Shown here: piece by piece, positions 24,292 to 31,325 of the stretch
Numbering within the stretch: position 1 is the stretch's first letter
Layout of the letters: the number at the start of each line of letters is the position of its first letter
NCBI GenBank assembly: GCA_031292355.1
Contig: JARLHI010000061.1
Location: 186,001 to 250,000, forward strand
From: Candidatus Obscuribacterales bacterium
GTDB lineage: Bacteria; Cyanobacteriota; Vampirovibrionia; Obscuribacterales; Obscuribacteraceae
Length of the DNA: 64,000 nucleotides
Direction: 5' to 3'
Translations under genes and position numbers: made by a program
Notes under the pieces: model-generated
The model's input: the letters and a program-made list of their open reading frames with translations, nothing else
What the model was told of the DNA's origin: nothing
Database searches by the model: none

Positions 24292-24879
24292 ATGTCGAAT
24301 GAATTCACCCCGAAAGCTATCCGTCGCTTCCGCTTCTCGGAACTCAAGTCGGAGCCCACGCGCCTGTCCATTTTCGAAGATTGGGTGACCAATATGACGA
24401 TGGAAAAGGACGGCGAGTACGGCGAAGACCGCATCGTCGACGGCAAGGTCATCCCGGGCTTCTGGAGCTGGATCCTCGAACAGAACGAAGACCCCGAGTT
24501 CCTCGCTTCGGATCTCTACGGCACGTTCGTGTGGATGCACTACTTCACCGGCGTCGTCATCGCCACGGGCACCATCGCTCCGGATGACCGCTTCGTGAAA
24601 CGGGACAACAACCTCGGCGGCGACGGTCTCTGGGGCGGCGTCAATGTTCGCTCGGGCCATGGTCTGCGCGGTCAGGGCATCGGTCGCCGGATCGTCAAAG
24701 AGCTCGACGAGCATGTGGCGAGTTTCGCACAGACGCAGTCGCGCATCTTCCACCTGTTCACAGCCAATCCCATCGCCGAGCGGATGTACGTGAATCTCGG
24801 CTACGAGCGCAACGGCATGATCAACACCGACGCGTTCGGCGACGAGCGGCTTCTCACCAAGATCTACCACCAGAGTTAG
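24292..24879 (+). CDS. GNAT-family N-acetyltransferase
   Basis: 195 aa. The acetyl-CoA pyrophosphate-binding motif GHGLRGQGIGRRIV (about residues 122-135) is the canonical Q/RxxGxG/A, preceded by a strand with GGVNVRS. The usual last motif, NPIAERMYVNLGYERNG, follows. It should transfer acetyl from acetyl-CoA to an amine, substrate unknown. Start at 24292 has AGAGAG before it. An N-terminal ~75-residue extension with acidic and aromatic residues precedes the core. A second GNAT lies 800 bp downstream. Confidence 0.85.
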   Translation: MSNEFTPKAIRRFRFSELKSEPTRLSIFEDWVTNMTMEKDGEYGEDRIVDGKVIPGFWSWILEQNEDPEFLASDLYGTFVWMHYFTGVVIATGTIAPDDRFVKRDNNLGGDGLWGGVNVRSGHGLRGQGIGRRIVKELDEHVASFAQTQSRIFHLFTANPIAERMYVNLGYERNGMINTDAFGDERLLTKIYHQS

Positions 24880-24909
24880 CTGGAAGGCTACTAACTTTCG
24901 TCAATCGTC

Positions 24910-24949
24910 GCCGCGCCCGGAAGCGCATAGATTGCATTCCGGGCGCGGC
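24910..24949 (+). repeat. Perfect 13-bp GC-rich hairpin abutting a ribosome site
   Basis: GCCGCGCCCGGAA / TTCCGGGCGCGGC, loop of 14. The right arm ends two bases before AAGGAG of the next gene, so no promoter fits between. Transcription must pass through this stem, or a promoter must overlap it. Confidence 0.75.
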
Positions 24950-24963
24950 TAAGGAGACTTGCC

Positions 24964-25494
24964 ATGAAACACTCAAAGCATGAGGTGGATGCCACTCAGC
25001 ACCAACAAATCCTCGCCCAATACATCGCCTGCCTGGAGCTGATTAAAACCAATCGCCCCGGCAAATATCGCCTTGATGTGCGCCTCAATCTCAAATTCAA
25101 TGGCGACACTTTGCGCACTCTGCAAGGCTCTGGTCAACGCGCTCCGTCCGATCTTCCCGATTCGGTGTCGAACGGTATGCAAGCGTTGTCCTTTCTGGAA
25201 AGCATCGAGCAATATGCTTGTGCGACACCCGTCGTCGATGCAGAAGCGATTTCTCGTGCGCATGGTCACAAGCGTGGCCACAAGACTGTGCAGACTCGTG
25301 AAGACACCCGCGCCGCCGCCTCATCTGATGCCATCGAACTGGGCATTCCCGCTGACCAAGTCGATGCATTCCGCGACCAAGTATTTCAGTCTGTGTACGG
25401 CGTTCAAGGGCGTTTTGCTCGTTGCGCTGCTTCGACTACAACCTATCTGCCGTTGGCTCAAGCGATTGAACGCTTCGTCGCGGCGCAGTTCTGA
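24964..25494 (+). CDS. Unknown soluble protein
   Basis: 176 aa. AAGGAG precedes the ATG, immediately after the strong hairpin. The protein is helical, with a basic histidine-rich mid segment (AHGHKRGHKTVQTREDTR) and no membrane helix. No family recognised. Codon bias is slightly lower than its neighbours. Confidence 0.6.
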   Translation: MKHSKHEVDATQHQQILAQYIACLELIKTNRPGKYRLDVRLNLKFNGDTLRTLQGSGQRAPSDLPDSVSNGMQALSFLESIEQYACATPVVDAEAISRAHGHKRGHKTVQTREDTRAAASSDAIELGIPADQVDAFRDQVFQSVYGVQGRFARCAASTTTYLPLAQAIERFVAAQF

Positions 25495-25558
25495 GGAAAT
25501 AATATGTGGACAGACAAGTCGTATTAACCAATCTGCAACCTCTCGTTCCGCATATCGC

Positions 25559-25626
25559 TCGGTGGAAATTGGCTTACTGAGCCTTTCCACCGAACTGTTT
25601 TCCCAAATGCTGCTACGACAGCATTT
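25559..25626 (+). repeat. Two hairpins in the gap before the second GNAT gene
   Basis: TCGGTGGAAA/TTTCCACCGA (25559-25593) and AAATGCTG/CAGCATTT (25605-25626). The second ends 43 bp before the next ATG. No T-tract follows either stem. Confidence 0.6.
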
Positions 25627-25669
25627 CGGCAAACAGTCGTACAGAATATCAACCTCGAAGGGAAACAAA

Positions 25670-26227
25670 ATGACTGATCGCCACAACAGCCCCAAAGCTA
25701 ATGCGCATCCCGGTCTTTGGCTCGCAGTGCTCTGCACTCAAGAGACAGCGGACCGTCAACTGATGGTCGCGCAAATTCGTCAGCTCTTTGCCCCCTACGG
25801 TTGGACTGGCTCCAAGCCCGCAAAATGGGGTTATCTCGCCGACCCGCGCGGTGAGCACTCCTCCTCGCTCCCCTGGACAATCGCTGCCTGCATCGGCTGC
25901 GAAGTCGTTGGCAGCGCCAGTCTCGTTCGTCGCGACAACTCCGAGCACGATTGCGGTCCGTGGCTCGCTGGTCTCGTGGTGCATCCGGACTACAAGAAGC
26001 TCGGCATCGGCTCCATACTGATCGCCGAAGTTGAGCGTCACGCCGCGCACATTCACCGCTGCGGGCATCCGGACATGCTCGAAGGAAAAATCTATCTCGA
26101 CACCGAGCGCACCATCAACGCTTTCGACAGCGTTGCGATGTACGCGCGTCGCGGTTGGGACTTTCTCTCGAGCGAATACGAGCACCGGCAGGACGGCATC
26201 GTCATGTCCAAGACTGTTACGACATAG
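25670..26227 (+). CDS. GNAT-family N-acetyltransferase
   Basis: 185 aa. Motif A reads LAGLVVHPDYKKLGIGSILIAEVERHA (from residue ~100), with the acetyl-CoA loop KKLGIGS, and a C-terminal VAMYARRGWDF matches the usual A-x-YxxxGF strand-helix. AAGGGA precedes the ATG at 25670. A short Cys-containing strand (AACIGCEVVGSASLV) forms the central sheet. It is only distantly similar to the GNAT at 24292, so a recent tandem duplication is unlikely. Substrate unknown. Confidence 0.85.
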   Translation: MTDRHNSPKANAHPGLWLAVLCTQETADRQLMVAQIRQLFAPYGWTGSKPAKWGYLADPRGEHSSSLPWTIAACIGCEVVGSASLVRRDNSEHDCGPWLAGLVVHPDYKKLGIGSILIAEVERHAAHIHRCGHPDMLEGKIYLDTERTINAFDSVAMYARRGWDFLSSEYEHRQDGIVMSKTVTT

Positions 26228-26235
26228 GCATTACA

Positions 26236-26255
26236 GGTGCAGCACAAGCTGTACC
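26236..26255 (+). repeat. Short hairpin between GNAT and M50 genes
   Basis: GGTGCAGC-acaa-GCTGTACC, eight pairs with one G-T, nine bp after the stop and 31 bp before the next ATG. Confidence 0.45.
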
Positions 26256-26286
26256 GCCCTCGAGCTCAGACGAAAGGACGAGCCCC

Positions 26287-27321
26287 ATGACCGAAGTTCG
26301 TGAGACTACCTCTCCAACTACCGCGGCGCAAAAGGGCTTTTTCACCCGTCTGAGGACCTGGTTCCTGCCACTGCTGGTGGTTGCTTACACCAAGTGGCAG
26401 GTGATTCTCCTTTTCGCAATGAAGTCGGCAATCTTCGCGCCTGTTATCACGTTCCTATTCTCTCTCGCGAGTTACGGCGCGTGGATGGGATGGATTGCCG
26501 GGTTGGGAATGATGGTGCATTTTCTCGTGCATGAACTCGGTCACTACTTCACGTCGAAGTGGCTGGGACTGCGCGTGTCGTTGCCAAAATTCCTGCCATT
26601 CGTGGGCGCCTGGGTGACACACGAAGACCCGCGCAGCGATTACAAAAACTCCCTCATCGCACTCGGCGGACCGACGGCTGGTTTTCTGCTGTCGATCACG
26701 TGCTTGGCGTGCTGGTACTGCACCGGCTCCGAGTCGCACTTTTGGCTCTGGATGGCGACGATGGGTTTTCTCCTGAATCTGTTCAATCTGATTCCGGTCA
26801 ATCCACTCGATGGTGGACGTGTGGTCTGCAAAATCGCACCGCGATTGGTCGCCTTTGCTCCATATGTCGCCGCGCTCTGCGTGCCAGTCTACGGTGACAA
26901 CACGCTTACGGCAATCACGGTTGGCACGCTCTTAATGTCCGGGCTTCTGACCAATAAACGGCTGATGCTGACCTTTGGCGCTGGTGTCGCCGCAGGTGCA
27001 GTGTTACATGGTCCCCTGTGGTATCTGCTCCTCGCCGGTGGCTTTGCGGTGATGGCGCTGGTCGATGTCGAATATTACATCCTGCTAGCGTACAAAGTGG
27101 TGCTCACGCCTTGGCTCGGAAAAGAGCGCGCCGCCAAGATCATGGCGACGGTCCAAATAAACGACAAAGCCGACGCAGCAGTCACTTCTGCCACAGCCAC
27201 GTCGTTTCCGCTGACCATGCCTCAGCGCCTCGGCATCGGATTGTGGTACTTCGCAATGCTTGCCGCCGCCTGCCCTGTCAGCTTCTGGCTCTACAAACTG
27301 CAGGGTCCGCAACTTTATTGA
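26287..27321 (+). CDS. M50 (site-2-protease family) membrane metalloprotease
   Basis: 344 aa, at least six membrane helices. HELGH (residues 82-86) lies in a hydrophobic helix and NPLDGGR (172-178, Asp175) supplies the third zinc ligand, the two hallmarks of intramembrane M50 proteases. No PDZ domain is evident. The group resembles M50 enzymes sometimes described as Zn-dependent membrane peptidases outside the RseP class. Likely substrates are membrane-anchored factors. AAAGGACG precedes the ATG. With the gluzincin at 16964 this is the second metalloprotease in the run. Confidence 0.88.
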   Translation: MTEVRETTSPTTAAQKGFFTRLRTWFLPLLVVAYTKWQVILLFAMKSAIFAPVITFLFSLASYGAWMGWIAGLGMMVHFLVHELGHYFTSKWLGLRVSLPKFLPFVGAWVTHEDPRSDYKNSLIALGGPTAGFLLSITCLACWYCTGSESHFWLWMATMGFLLNLFNLIPVNPLDGGRVVCKIAPRLVAFAPYVAALCVPVYGDNTLTAITVGTLLMSGLLTNKRLMLTFGAGVAAGAVLHGPLWYLLLAGGFAVMALVDVEYYILLAYKVVLTPWLGKERAAKIMATVQINDKADAAVTSATATSFPLTMPQRLGIGLWYFAMLAAACPVSFWLYKLQGPQLY

Positions 27322-27354
27322 TGCTGCGCAAGCAGTAAGCACCATATCACCAAC

Positions 27355-27389
27355 GCGAAGAGACAGGCGCTCAGGCACTGCCTCTTCGC
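27355..27389 (+). repeat. Hairpin between the M50 gene and the next gene
   Basis: GCGAAGAG(ac)AGGC pairs with GC(CTCTTCGC) around the loop, about 33 bp after the stop. No T-tract. Confidence 0.55.
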
Positions 27390-27426
27390 ACCGTTTTGCT
27401 CTGCAAACCAATAAACAGGAGCTGTC

Positions 27427-28158
27427 ATGACTCAGAGAAAAAACGCTACACCGACGAACGAGCCGATTGTGCTCTCGGGCTCTGTGTTTCTGGACGGCAT
27501 CCTGGCCGAGGACAATCCTCGTGCTCGCATGCCAGCCAGACTGGAAGTAGGCGACATTCGTCTGCACAACGTCAACAAGCCCGGCGAACGTCCTCGCTTC
27601 GGCGAAAAGGTGACTTTCTCTGGCTTCATCGTGGCGAGCGTCTGGAACGGCAAAAAGTTTCGGCGGTTTCTTCTGCGCAAGCGTGGTGCGATCGAGCCGA
27701 CTTACGTCGGTCCTGCCGCCCGTCGCGAACGCGCGGTAGCCTTGATGAGCCACCTCTCGACGCTCGTACGTCGACAGGCGTTTTGGTATTCGCAGGACAG
27801 CGGCTATGAGGTGCCTCGCGATGGAATTCCATTGCCCGCCGCTGATACCACCGCCGCCCCTGCTGCGACCAAGTCAACATCAACTGCCGTCGCTGCCACA
27901 CCGGCACCGCAGGCAGTGACTCCGCCACCTCCAGTTGCCGCCGCGCCTGCCGATGTTGCAGTCACGGTGACGGTCAAGGTCGAAGTCGCTGGTCAAGGAG
28001 TTGTTGCAGCCATGACCGCGCGGTCTGCATCCACGCATCAGCATCGCCGTCGCAAAGTTGCCGCTGACGAAAAGCAGCTGCCGCTTTTTCCAGAACAGGA
28101 CCAAACCTTGTCTGGCAATGCCAAATCTGCATCGAAAACAGGAGCTAAAAATGGCTAA
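27427..28158 (+). CDS. Unknown protein with putative sliding-clamp-binding QLPLF motif
   Basis: 243 aa. Residues 1-130 are a compact, beta-pattern domain (SGSVFLDGILAED, VTFSGFIVASVWNGKKFRRFLLRK) with an OB-like feel. Residues 135-185 are an Ala/Pro/Thr linker. Near the C-terminus QLPLF (217-221) matches the bacterial beta-clamp (DnaN) consensus QL(S/D)LF in a disordered tail, where such motifs normally sit. AGGAG precedes the ATG. Its stop overlaps the next gene by 8 bp. Clamp binding is inference from a pentapeptide only. Confidence 0.6.
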   Translation: MTQRKNATPTNEPIVLSGSVFLDGILAEDNPRARMPARLEVGDIRLHNVNKPGERPRFGEKVTFSGFIVASVWNGKKFRRFLLRKRGAIEPTYVGPAARRERAVALMSHLSTLVRRQAFWYSQDSGYEVPRDGIPLPAADTTAAPAATKSTSTAVAATPAPQAVTPPPPVAAAPADVAVTVTVKVEVAGQGVVAAMTARSASTHQHRRRKVAADEKQLPLFPEQDQTLSGNAKSASKTGAKNG

Positions 28159-28534
28159 GGGTTCATTCAATGCCACCATCATCGCTCCTTTGCGCGATGG
28201 CGAAGGCACCGTGCATAGCTTTCTTCTCGACATCGGTGAAGCTGGTAGGGCGCGCCTGCCCATCGAAGAACTGCGGTATTGGCCCAAAGGCGCCAAAGAA
28301 CGAGTGATCGAAAAAGGCTCGAAACTGCGGGTGAAGGTAATACACGAGAACCCGCACAACAAACGCCTTGTGGTGAGCGAGCGAGCAGAGGTCTTTCACA
28401 GAACCCTCGATCGCCTGACTCAGAAAGGCTGGCGCGACCAACTGCCCGAAGAGCACACCTGGCACTATCGCAAAGGGCGCTGGGAGTGCATTGCGACCTG
28501 GCCGACCTGGCACATCCGCTTCCGCAAGCGCTAA
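28151..28534 (+). CDS. Single S1-like/OB-fold protein
   Basis: 127 aa. The first ~80 residues fit an S1-like barrel: SFLLDIGEAGRARLPIEEL, then GSKLRVKVIHENPHNKRLVVSERAE, as in the S1 pattern of a strand, G-x-(L/V)P, then KVIxxDxxxxRLxLS. The C-terminal 45 residues are aromatic and basic (TWHYRKGRWECIATW). The ATG at 28151, preceded by AGGAG, overlaps the upstream gene by 8 bp, implying translational coupling. RNA binding is inferred. Confidence 0.65.
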   Translation: MAKGSFNATIIAPLRDGEGTVHSFLLDIGEAGRARLPIEELRYWPKGAKERVIEKGSKLRVKVIHENPHNKRLVVSERAEVFHRTLDRLTQKGWRDQLPEEHTWHYRKGRWECIATWPTWHIRFRKR

Positions 28535-28582
28535 GCCTGTGATCAACATTCGCGAAAGGTAAGAGCTGCTGCAAAGCAAGCC

Positions 28583-28668
28583 CTTGCCTCCGCAGTTGGT
28601 CTAGCTCGCGCTGCAGAACTCAATCCTGACTGACGAGCTAGTTCACTGTTTTTTCACTAGGAGGCAAG
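28583..28668 (+). promoter_or_regulatory. Leader structure that can sequester the CYTH gene ribosome site
   Basis: CTTGCCTCC (28583-28591) is an exact 9-nt complement of GGAGGCAAG (28660-28668), which contains the AGGAGG ribosome site of the gene at 28672. Nested inside, CTAGCTCG (28601-08) pairs with CGAGCTAG (28634-41), followed after seven bases by T6 (28649-54). The arrangement looks like a terminator or translation switch: inner stem plus U-run for termination, outer stem for ribosome-site masking. Confidence 0.55.
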
Positions 28669-28671
28669 ACC

Positions 28672-29403
28672 ATGACCCGCAATGTCCGCAAAAGCAATTC
28701 GCGCCGTGCATCTTCCAGCCAAGCCGCAGAGAGCGCCAAGTCACACCTGGAAATCGAAGTAAAAGTCGCTCTCAAGAACAAAGCCGAAGTCAAAAGCGTG
28801 ATGAAGTGGCTCTATGGTCACGGTTACAACTTCGAAAAGACGACTCGCATCGTGGACTTTGTTGAGCCCAGCAAGTCTGTGACCAGTCGTGTGCGTTTCG
28901 AGAAAACGCTCGATGCTCGCGAGAAAGTCGTTTCCACCAGCATCTCCTGTGACCCCATCGACTGCTACACGGGCAAGAAGTGTCACCCGATCACTGGCGA
29001 ACTCGAAGACTTCGTGCGTCAGGAGACCGAGCCTTCAGTAACTCCAGAGTTTGCTTTGGACATGTTGATGCGTGCCATCGAAGCAAACAACGGCGACCCG
29101 ATTCCGTATTACACCAAGAAGCGTCGTTACTTCGCGGGACCGGTCGGCAAGCATAGGGCTTCCATTGCTCTGGATAATCCCAAAGGACTGAAGAAAAAGT
29201 TCAGCAGACGATTCATGGAAGTCGAAATTCAACGTCCGCTGAACAGCACGAAAGCCCAAGTGGCAGCGGTCGTTGATGCCATCAATGCTTTCATTCTGCG
29301 TGTACTGGGTGAGCAGCGCGCGTCTGAAATCAGCTACCGCAAAATGGTCAAAGAGACCTGGGAAGACCGCGGCATGCTGAAAAGGGGCTTGAGCAAAAGC
29401 TGA
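28672..29403 (+). CDS. CYTH-domain (triphosphate tunnel) metalloenzyme
   Basis: 243 aa. After a basic Ser/Arg-rich start, LEIEVKV gives the ExExK signature (Glu27, Glu29, Lys31) of CYTH enzymes. Further tunnel strands follow (SRVRFEKTL, RRYFAGPVGK, RFMEVEIQRP), with the closing SYRKMV motif. The family binds inorganic triphosphate, thiamine triphosphate or ATP with Mg2+; members act as triphosphatases or adenylyl cyclases. The exact substrate cannot be read. The ribosome site is buried in a predicted leader stem. Catalytic acidic and basic residues look intact. Confidence 0.82.
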   Translation: MTRNVRKSNSRRASSSQAAESAKSHLEIEVKVALKNKAEVKSVMKWLYGHGYNFEKTTRIVDFVEPSKSVTSRVRFEKTLDAREKVVSTSISCDPIDCYTGKKCHPITGELEDFVRQETEPSVTPEFALDMLMRAIEANNGDPIPYYTKKRRYFAGPVGKHRASIALDNPKGLKKKFSRRFMEVEIQRPLNSTKAQVAAVVDAINAFILRVLGEQRASEISYRKMVKETWEDRGMLKRGLSKS

Positions 29404-29420
29404 AGCAAAAATCTTCAAAT

Positions 29421-29463
29421 CTCAAGCATCTGTCTGCGCCACGTCGGGCAGCAGTCGCTTGAG
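29421..29463 (+). repeat. Hairpin after the CYTH gene
   Basis: CTCAAGC pairs with GCTTGAG, enclosing a second CTGC/GCAG stem, about 17 bp after the stop. Confidence 0.5.
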
Positions 29464-29500
29464 TTCTACCAGCGTAACTTTCACAACATAGGAGCGTTGA

Positions 29501-30076
29501 ATGCTTGAGAATCTCGTCAAGAAATCCCGCGCGACACTGACTGGCATCGTCCACCGGGTCGTCGACCAGGTCAGCGCGATGCACAACGAACCAGTCGATG
29601 GCACCACGAAATACGACATGGTCATAAACCGTGTCGACGAGAATGGCGACACATCGACGTCGAAACGCACCTACAAAACTGCGTTGTCGCGCCAGATTGC
29701 CGCCCAGCAGCTGGTGGAACAAAGCAAAACTGTCGACACGCACGTTGATGGCGACGATGATGACGACGAAACCGACTTCGATGACCAGCCTGGTATCACC
29801 AGCCTGGTTTTCGAGGATCGCTTGCTGTTCTGGCAAAAGAGCGCGCAGACGCCAACAATTCCGAATCGGATACCCAGACTTGTCGGCAAAGGGCGACTGG
29901 TGCTTCGGTGCAACACCAGCAGAGGCATTATCGAGGTTGCCGGAATGAGTAATTCGGCAGCCTTGACGGCGCTCGAATCCCTCTCAGGCAGCCTTGATAC
30001 GTCGCCGTCGACAGCAGCGGTGATTCGACGTCATGTTGCCTTCAGGCGCAAACTGGTACTCTGTGCCGCCGATTAA
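29501..30076 (+). CDS. Unknown protein with acidic central stretch
   Basis: 191 aa. TAGGAG precedes the ATG. The N-terminal third is helical and polar. A poly-Asp/Glu run (GDDDDDETDFDD, about residues 84-95) divides it from a C-terminal domain with strands SLVFEDRLLFWQ and GRLVLRCNTSRGIIEVAG. No family recognised. It is the last gene of the GC-rich plus-strand run. Confidence 0.6.
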   Translation: MLENLVKKSRATLTGIVHRVVDQVSAMHNEPVDGTTKYDMVINRVDENGDTSTSKRTYKTALSRQIAAQQLVEQSKTVDTHVDGDDDDDETDFDDQPGITSLVFEDRLLFWQKSAQTPTIPNRIPRLVGKGRLVLRCNTSRGIIEVAGMSNSAALTALESLSGSLDTSPSTAAVIRRHVAFRRKLVLCAAD

Positions 30077-30100
30077 GCAACGGACAATTCGCTGACTCGA

Positions 30101-30131
30101 GGCGCTGATTCCCCAATTTGGAGTCAGCGCC
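30101..30131 (+). terminator. Hairpin closing the GC-rich run
   Basis: GGCGCTGAtTCC / GGAgTCAGCGCC form a strong stem 24 bp after the last stop. A second small stem (CACGG/CCGTG) and the T-rich CTTTCCTCTTTG follow. This is the best candidate for the end of the run's transcript. Confidence 0.6.
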
Positions 30132-30309
30132 ACGACACGGTTTGCCCGTGCTTTCCTCTTTGACATATCTTTTCCTAAAATAGACGAACTAGGACAATCG
30201 CTCAAATATTTATTTTTCAAAAATCCAGGTCGGGTAGGCGGTCGGAATGCGTACATTCCTGAAGAATTGGGTAAAATGAACACAGGCGAAGATTGAAGAG
30301 GTTCTATTT

Positions 30310-31005
30310 ATGGCTGAACCTTGGATAGACCCCAAATTCACAAAAAACGAAAGCATTTTTTTAAAGCGTGTAACTGATGTTCGCAAACAACTTTCGTTCA
30401 ACGTCAATGAACGAGACGTGCTTGATGCTGCAAATAGTTCAGTGCCAGTGCCCAACGAAGAAATTGAAAGTTCGCTGACTGATGATGAAATAGACCAATT
30501 GGCTTTTTACGATCACGATACCGGCACTTATAATTTTCGTTATCTCATTCGAACGTTCTACAGAGAAGTTAAAAGAAGCGCTCGCTACAAACGTGAGCTA
30601 TCCATTTTGGTTGTTAGCCTGGATCGACTTCTAGCAATTGGCAGCGAGCATGGAGTTTTAGTCATTGATCAAATGATGTCTGCAGCTTCAGAAAAACTAA
30701 TAGCAACATGCCGTTCAGACCTAGATATGATCGGTCGTTATGCCGAGGGTTCTTTTTTGATCCTTCTACCTGAAACTTCGGCAGAACAAGCAATGGCTGC
30801 AGCCGAGCGCATCAAACAAAGCCTCCAAGCCATTACAATTACATATCGTTGGCACGAAATAAAAGTAACAGCTAGCATCGGTATTGCAAATTTCCCACAA
30901 CACGGTGACGATATCGAATCCTTAATTGCGCATGCCGACTTGTGTGCAGAGTACTTATCATCTGAGGGCGGCAACGGATTCAAATCGAAGCTTTATTCGG
31001 TTTAG
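30310..31005 (+). CDS. GGDEF-fold protein with degenerate active site
   Basis: 231 aa. Residues ~65-225 match the diguanylate cyclase fold: DHDTGTYNFRYLIRTFYREVKRSARYKRELSILVVSLDR at its start and TASIGIANFP near the end. The catalytic half-site GGDEF is replaced by AEGSF (in RYAEGSF, about residues 143-149), and the usual metal-binding Asp after FK is also lost. Cyclase activity is therefore unlikely; such proteins often act as GTP or c-di-GMP sensors or scaffolds. Codon use is AT-rich, unlike the preceding run. Confidence 0.82.
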   Translation: MAEPWIDPKFTKNESIFLKRVTDVRKQLSFNVNERDVLDAANSSVPVPNEEIESSLTDDEIDQLAFYDHDTGTYNFRYLIRTFYREVKRSARYKRELSILVVSLDRLLAIGSEHGVLVIDQMMSAASEKLIATCRSDLDMIGRYAEGSFLILLPETSAEQAMAAAERIKQSLQAITITYRWHEIKVTASIGIANFPQHGDDIESLIAHADLCAEYLSSEGGNGFKSKLYSV

Positions 31006-31023
31006 TCGCACTTCTTTATGCTT

Positions 31024-31137
31024 CTAGGGCTGCAGGATCAACTCGAACTTTTGATGTACTACTGGATTACCCCAGTCTTCGTGAGGCGCCTCGGAGATCA
31101 AAGCGAAACCGAACTTTTCATACAATAGCCTGTAACC
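31024..31137 (-). pseudogene. Remnant C-terminus of a GNAT acetyltransferase
   Basis: On the minus strand, a 37-codon frame just after an in-frame TGA reads GYRLLYEKFGFALISEAP and ends FELILQP-stop. LLYEKFGF is the GNAT motif B (A-x-LYxkxGF). Nothing upstream in any frame continues the domain and there is no start codon, so this is the surviving tail of a decayed gene. It occupies the 320-bp gap 31006-31325, which otherwise holds nothing recognisable. Confidence 0.65.
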
Positions 31138-31325
31138 TCATCATCACACGGTTCGTCGCTATCATTCACGTTCAAATCATCCTCGTCAACTTTGCCCAAA
31201 ATGATTGTTACAAAGAAAAGCATCAAAAGGCGCCCGACAAACACACGACAATCGTACCTTATTTTAAGATCACAAAAAAACGGAGGGCATTAGTGATAAC
31301 GTCACCAACGCCCTCCATTGTTTTT

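Noticed and set aside
14705-30076. Prophage or integrative element
   Set aside because: No integrase, terminase, capsid, replication gene, tRNA attachment site or flanking direct repeats were found; the GC-rich codon style also occurs in housekeeping genes such as the debranching enzyme.
30160-30181. TTGACA...TAAAAT as a promoter for the GGDEF gene
   Set aside because: The hexamers are only 10 bp apart, and no acceptable -10 lies 16-18 bp from TTGACA.
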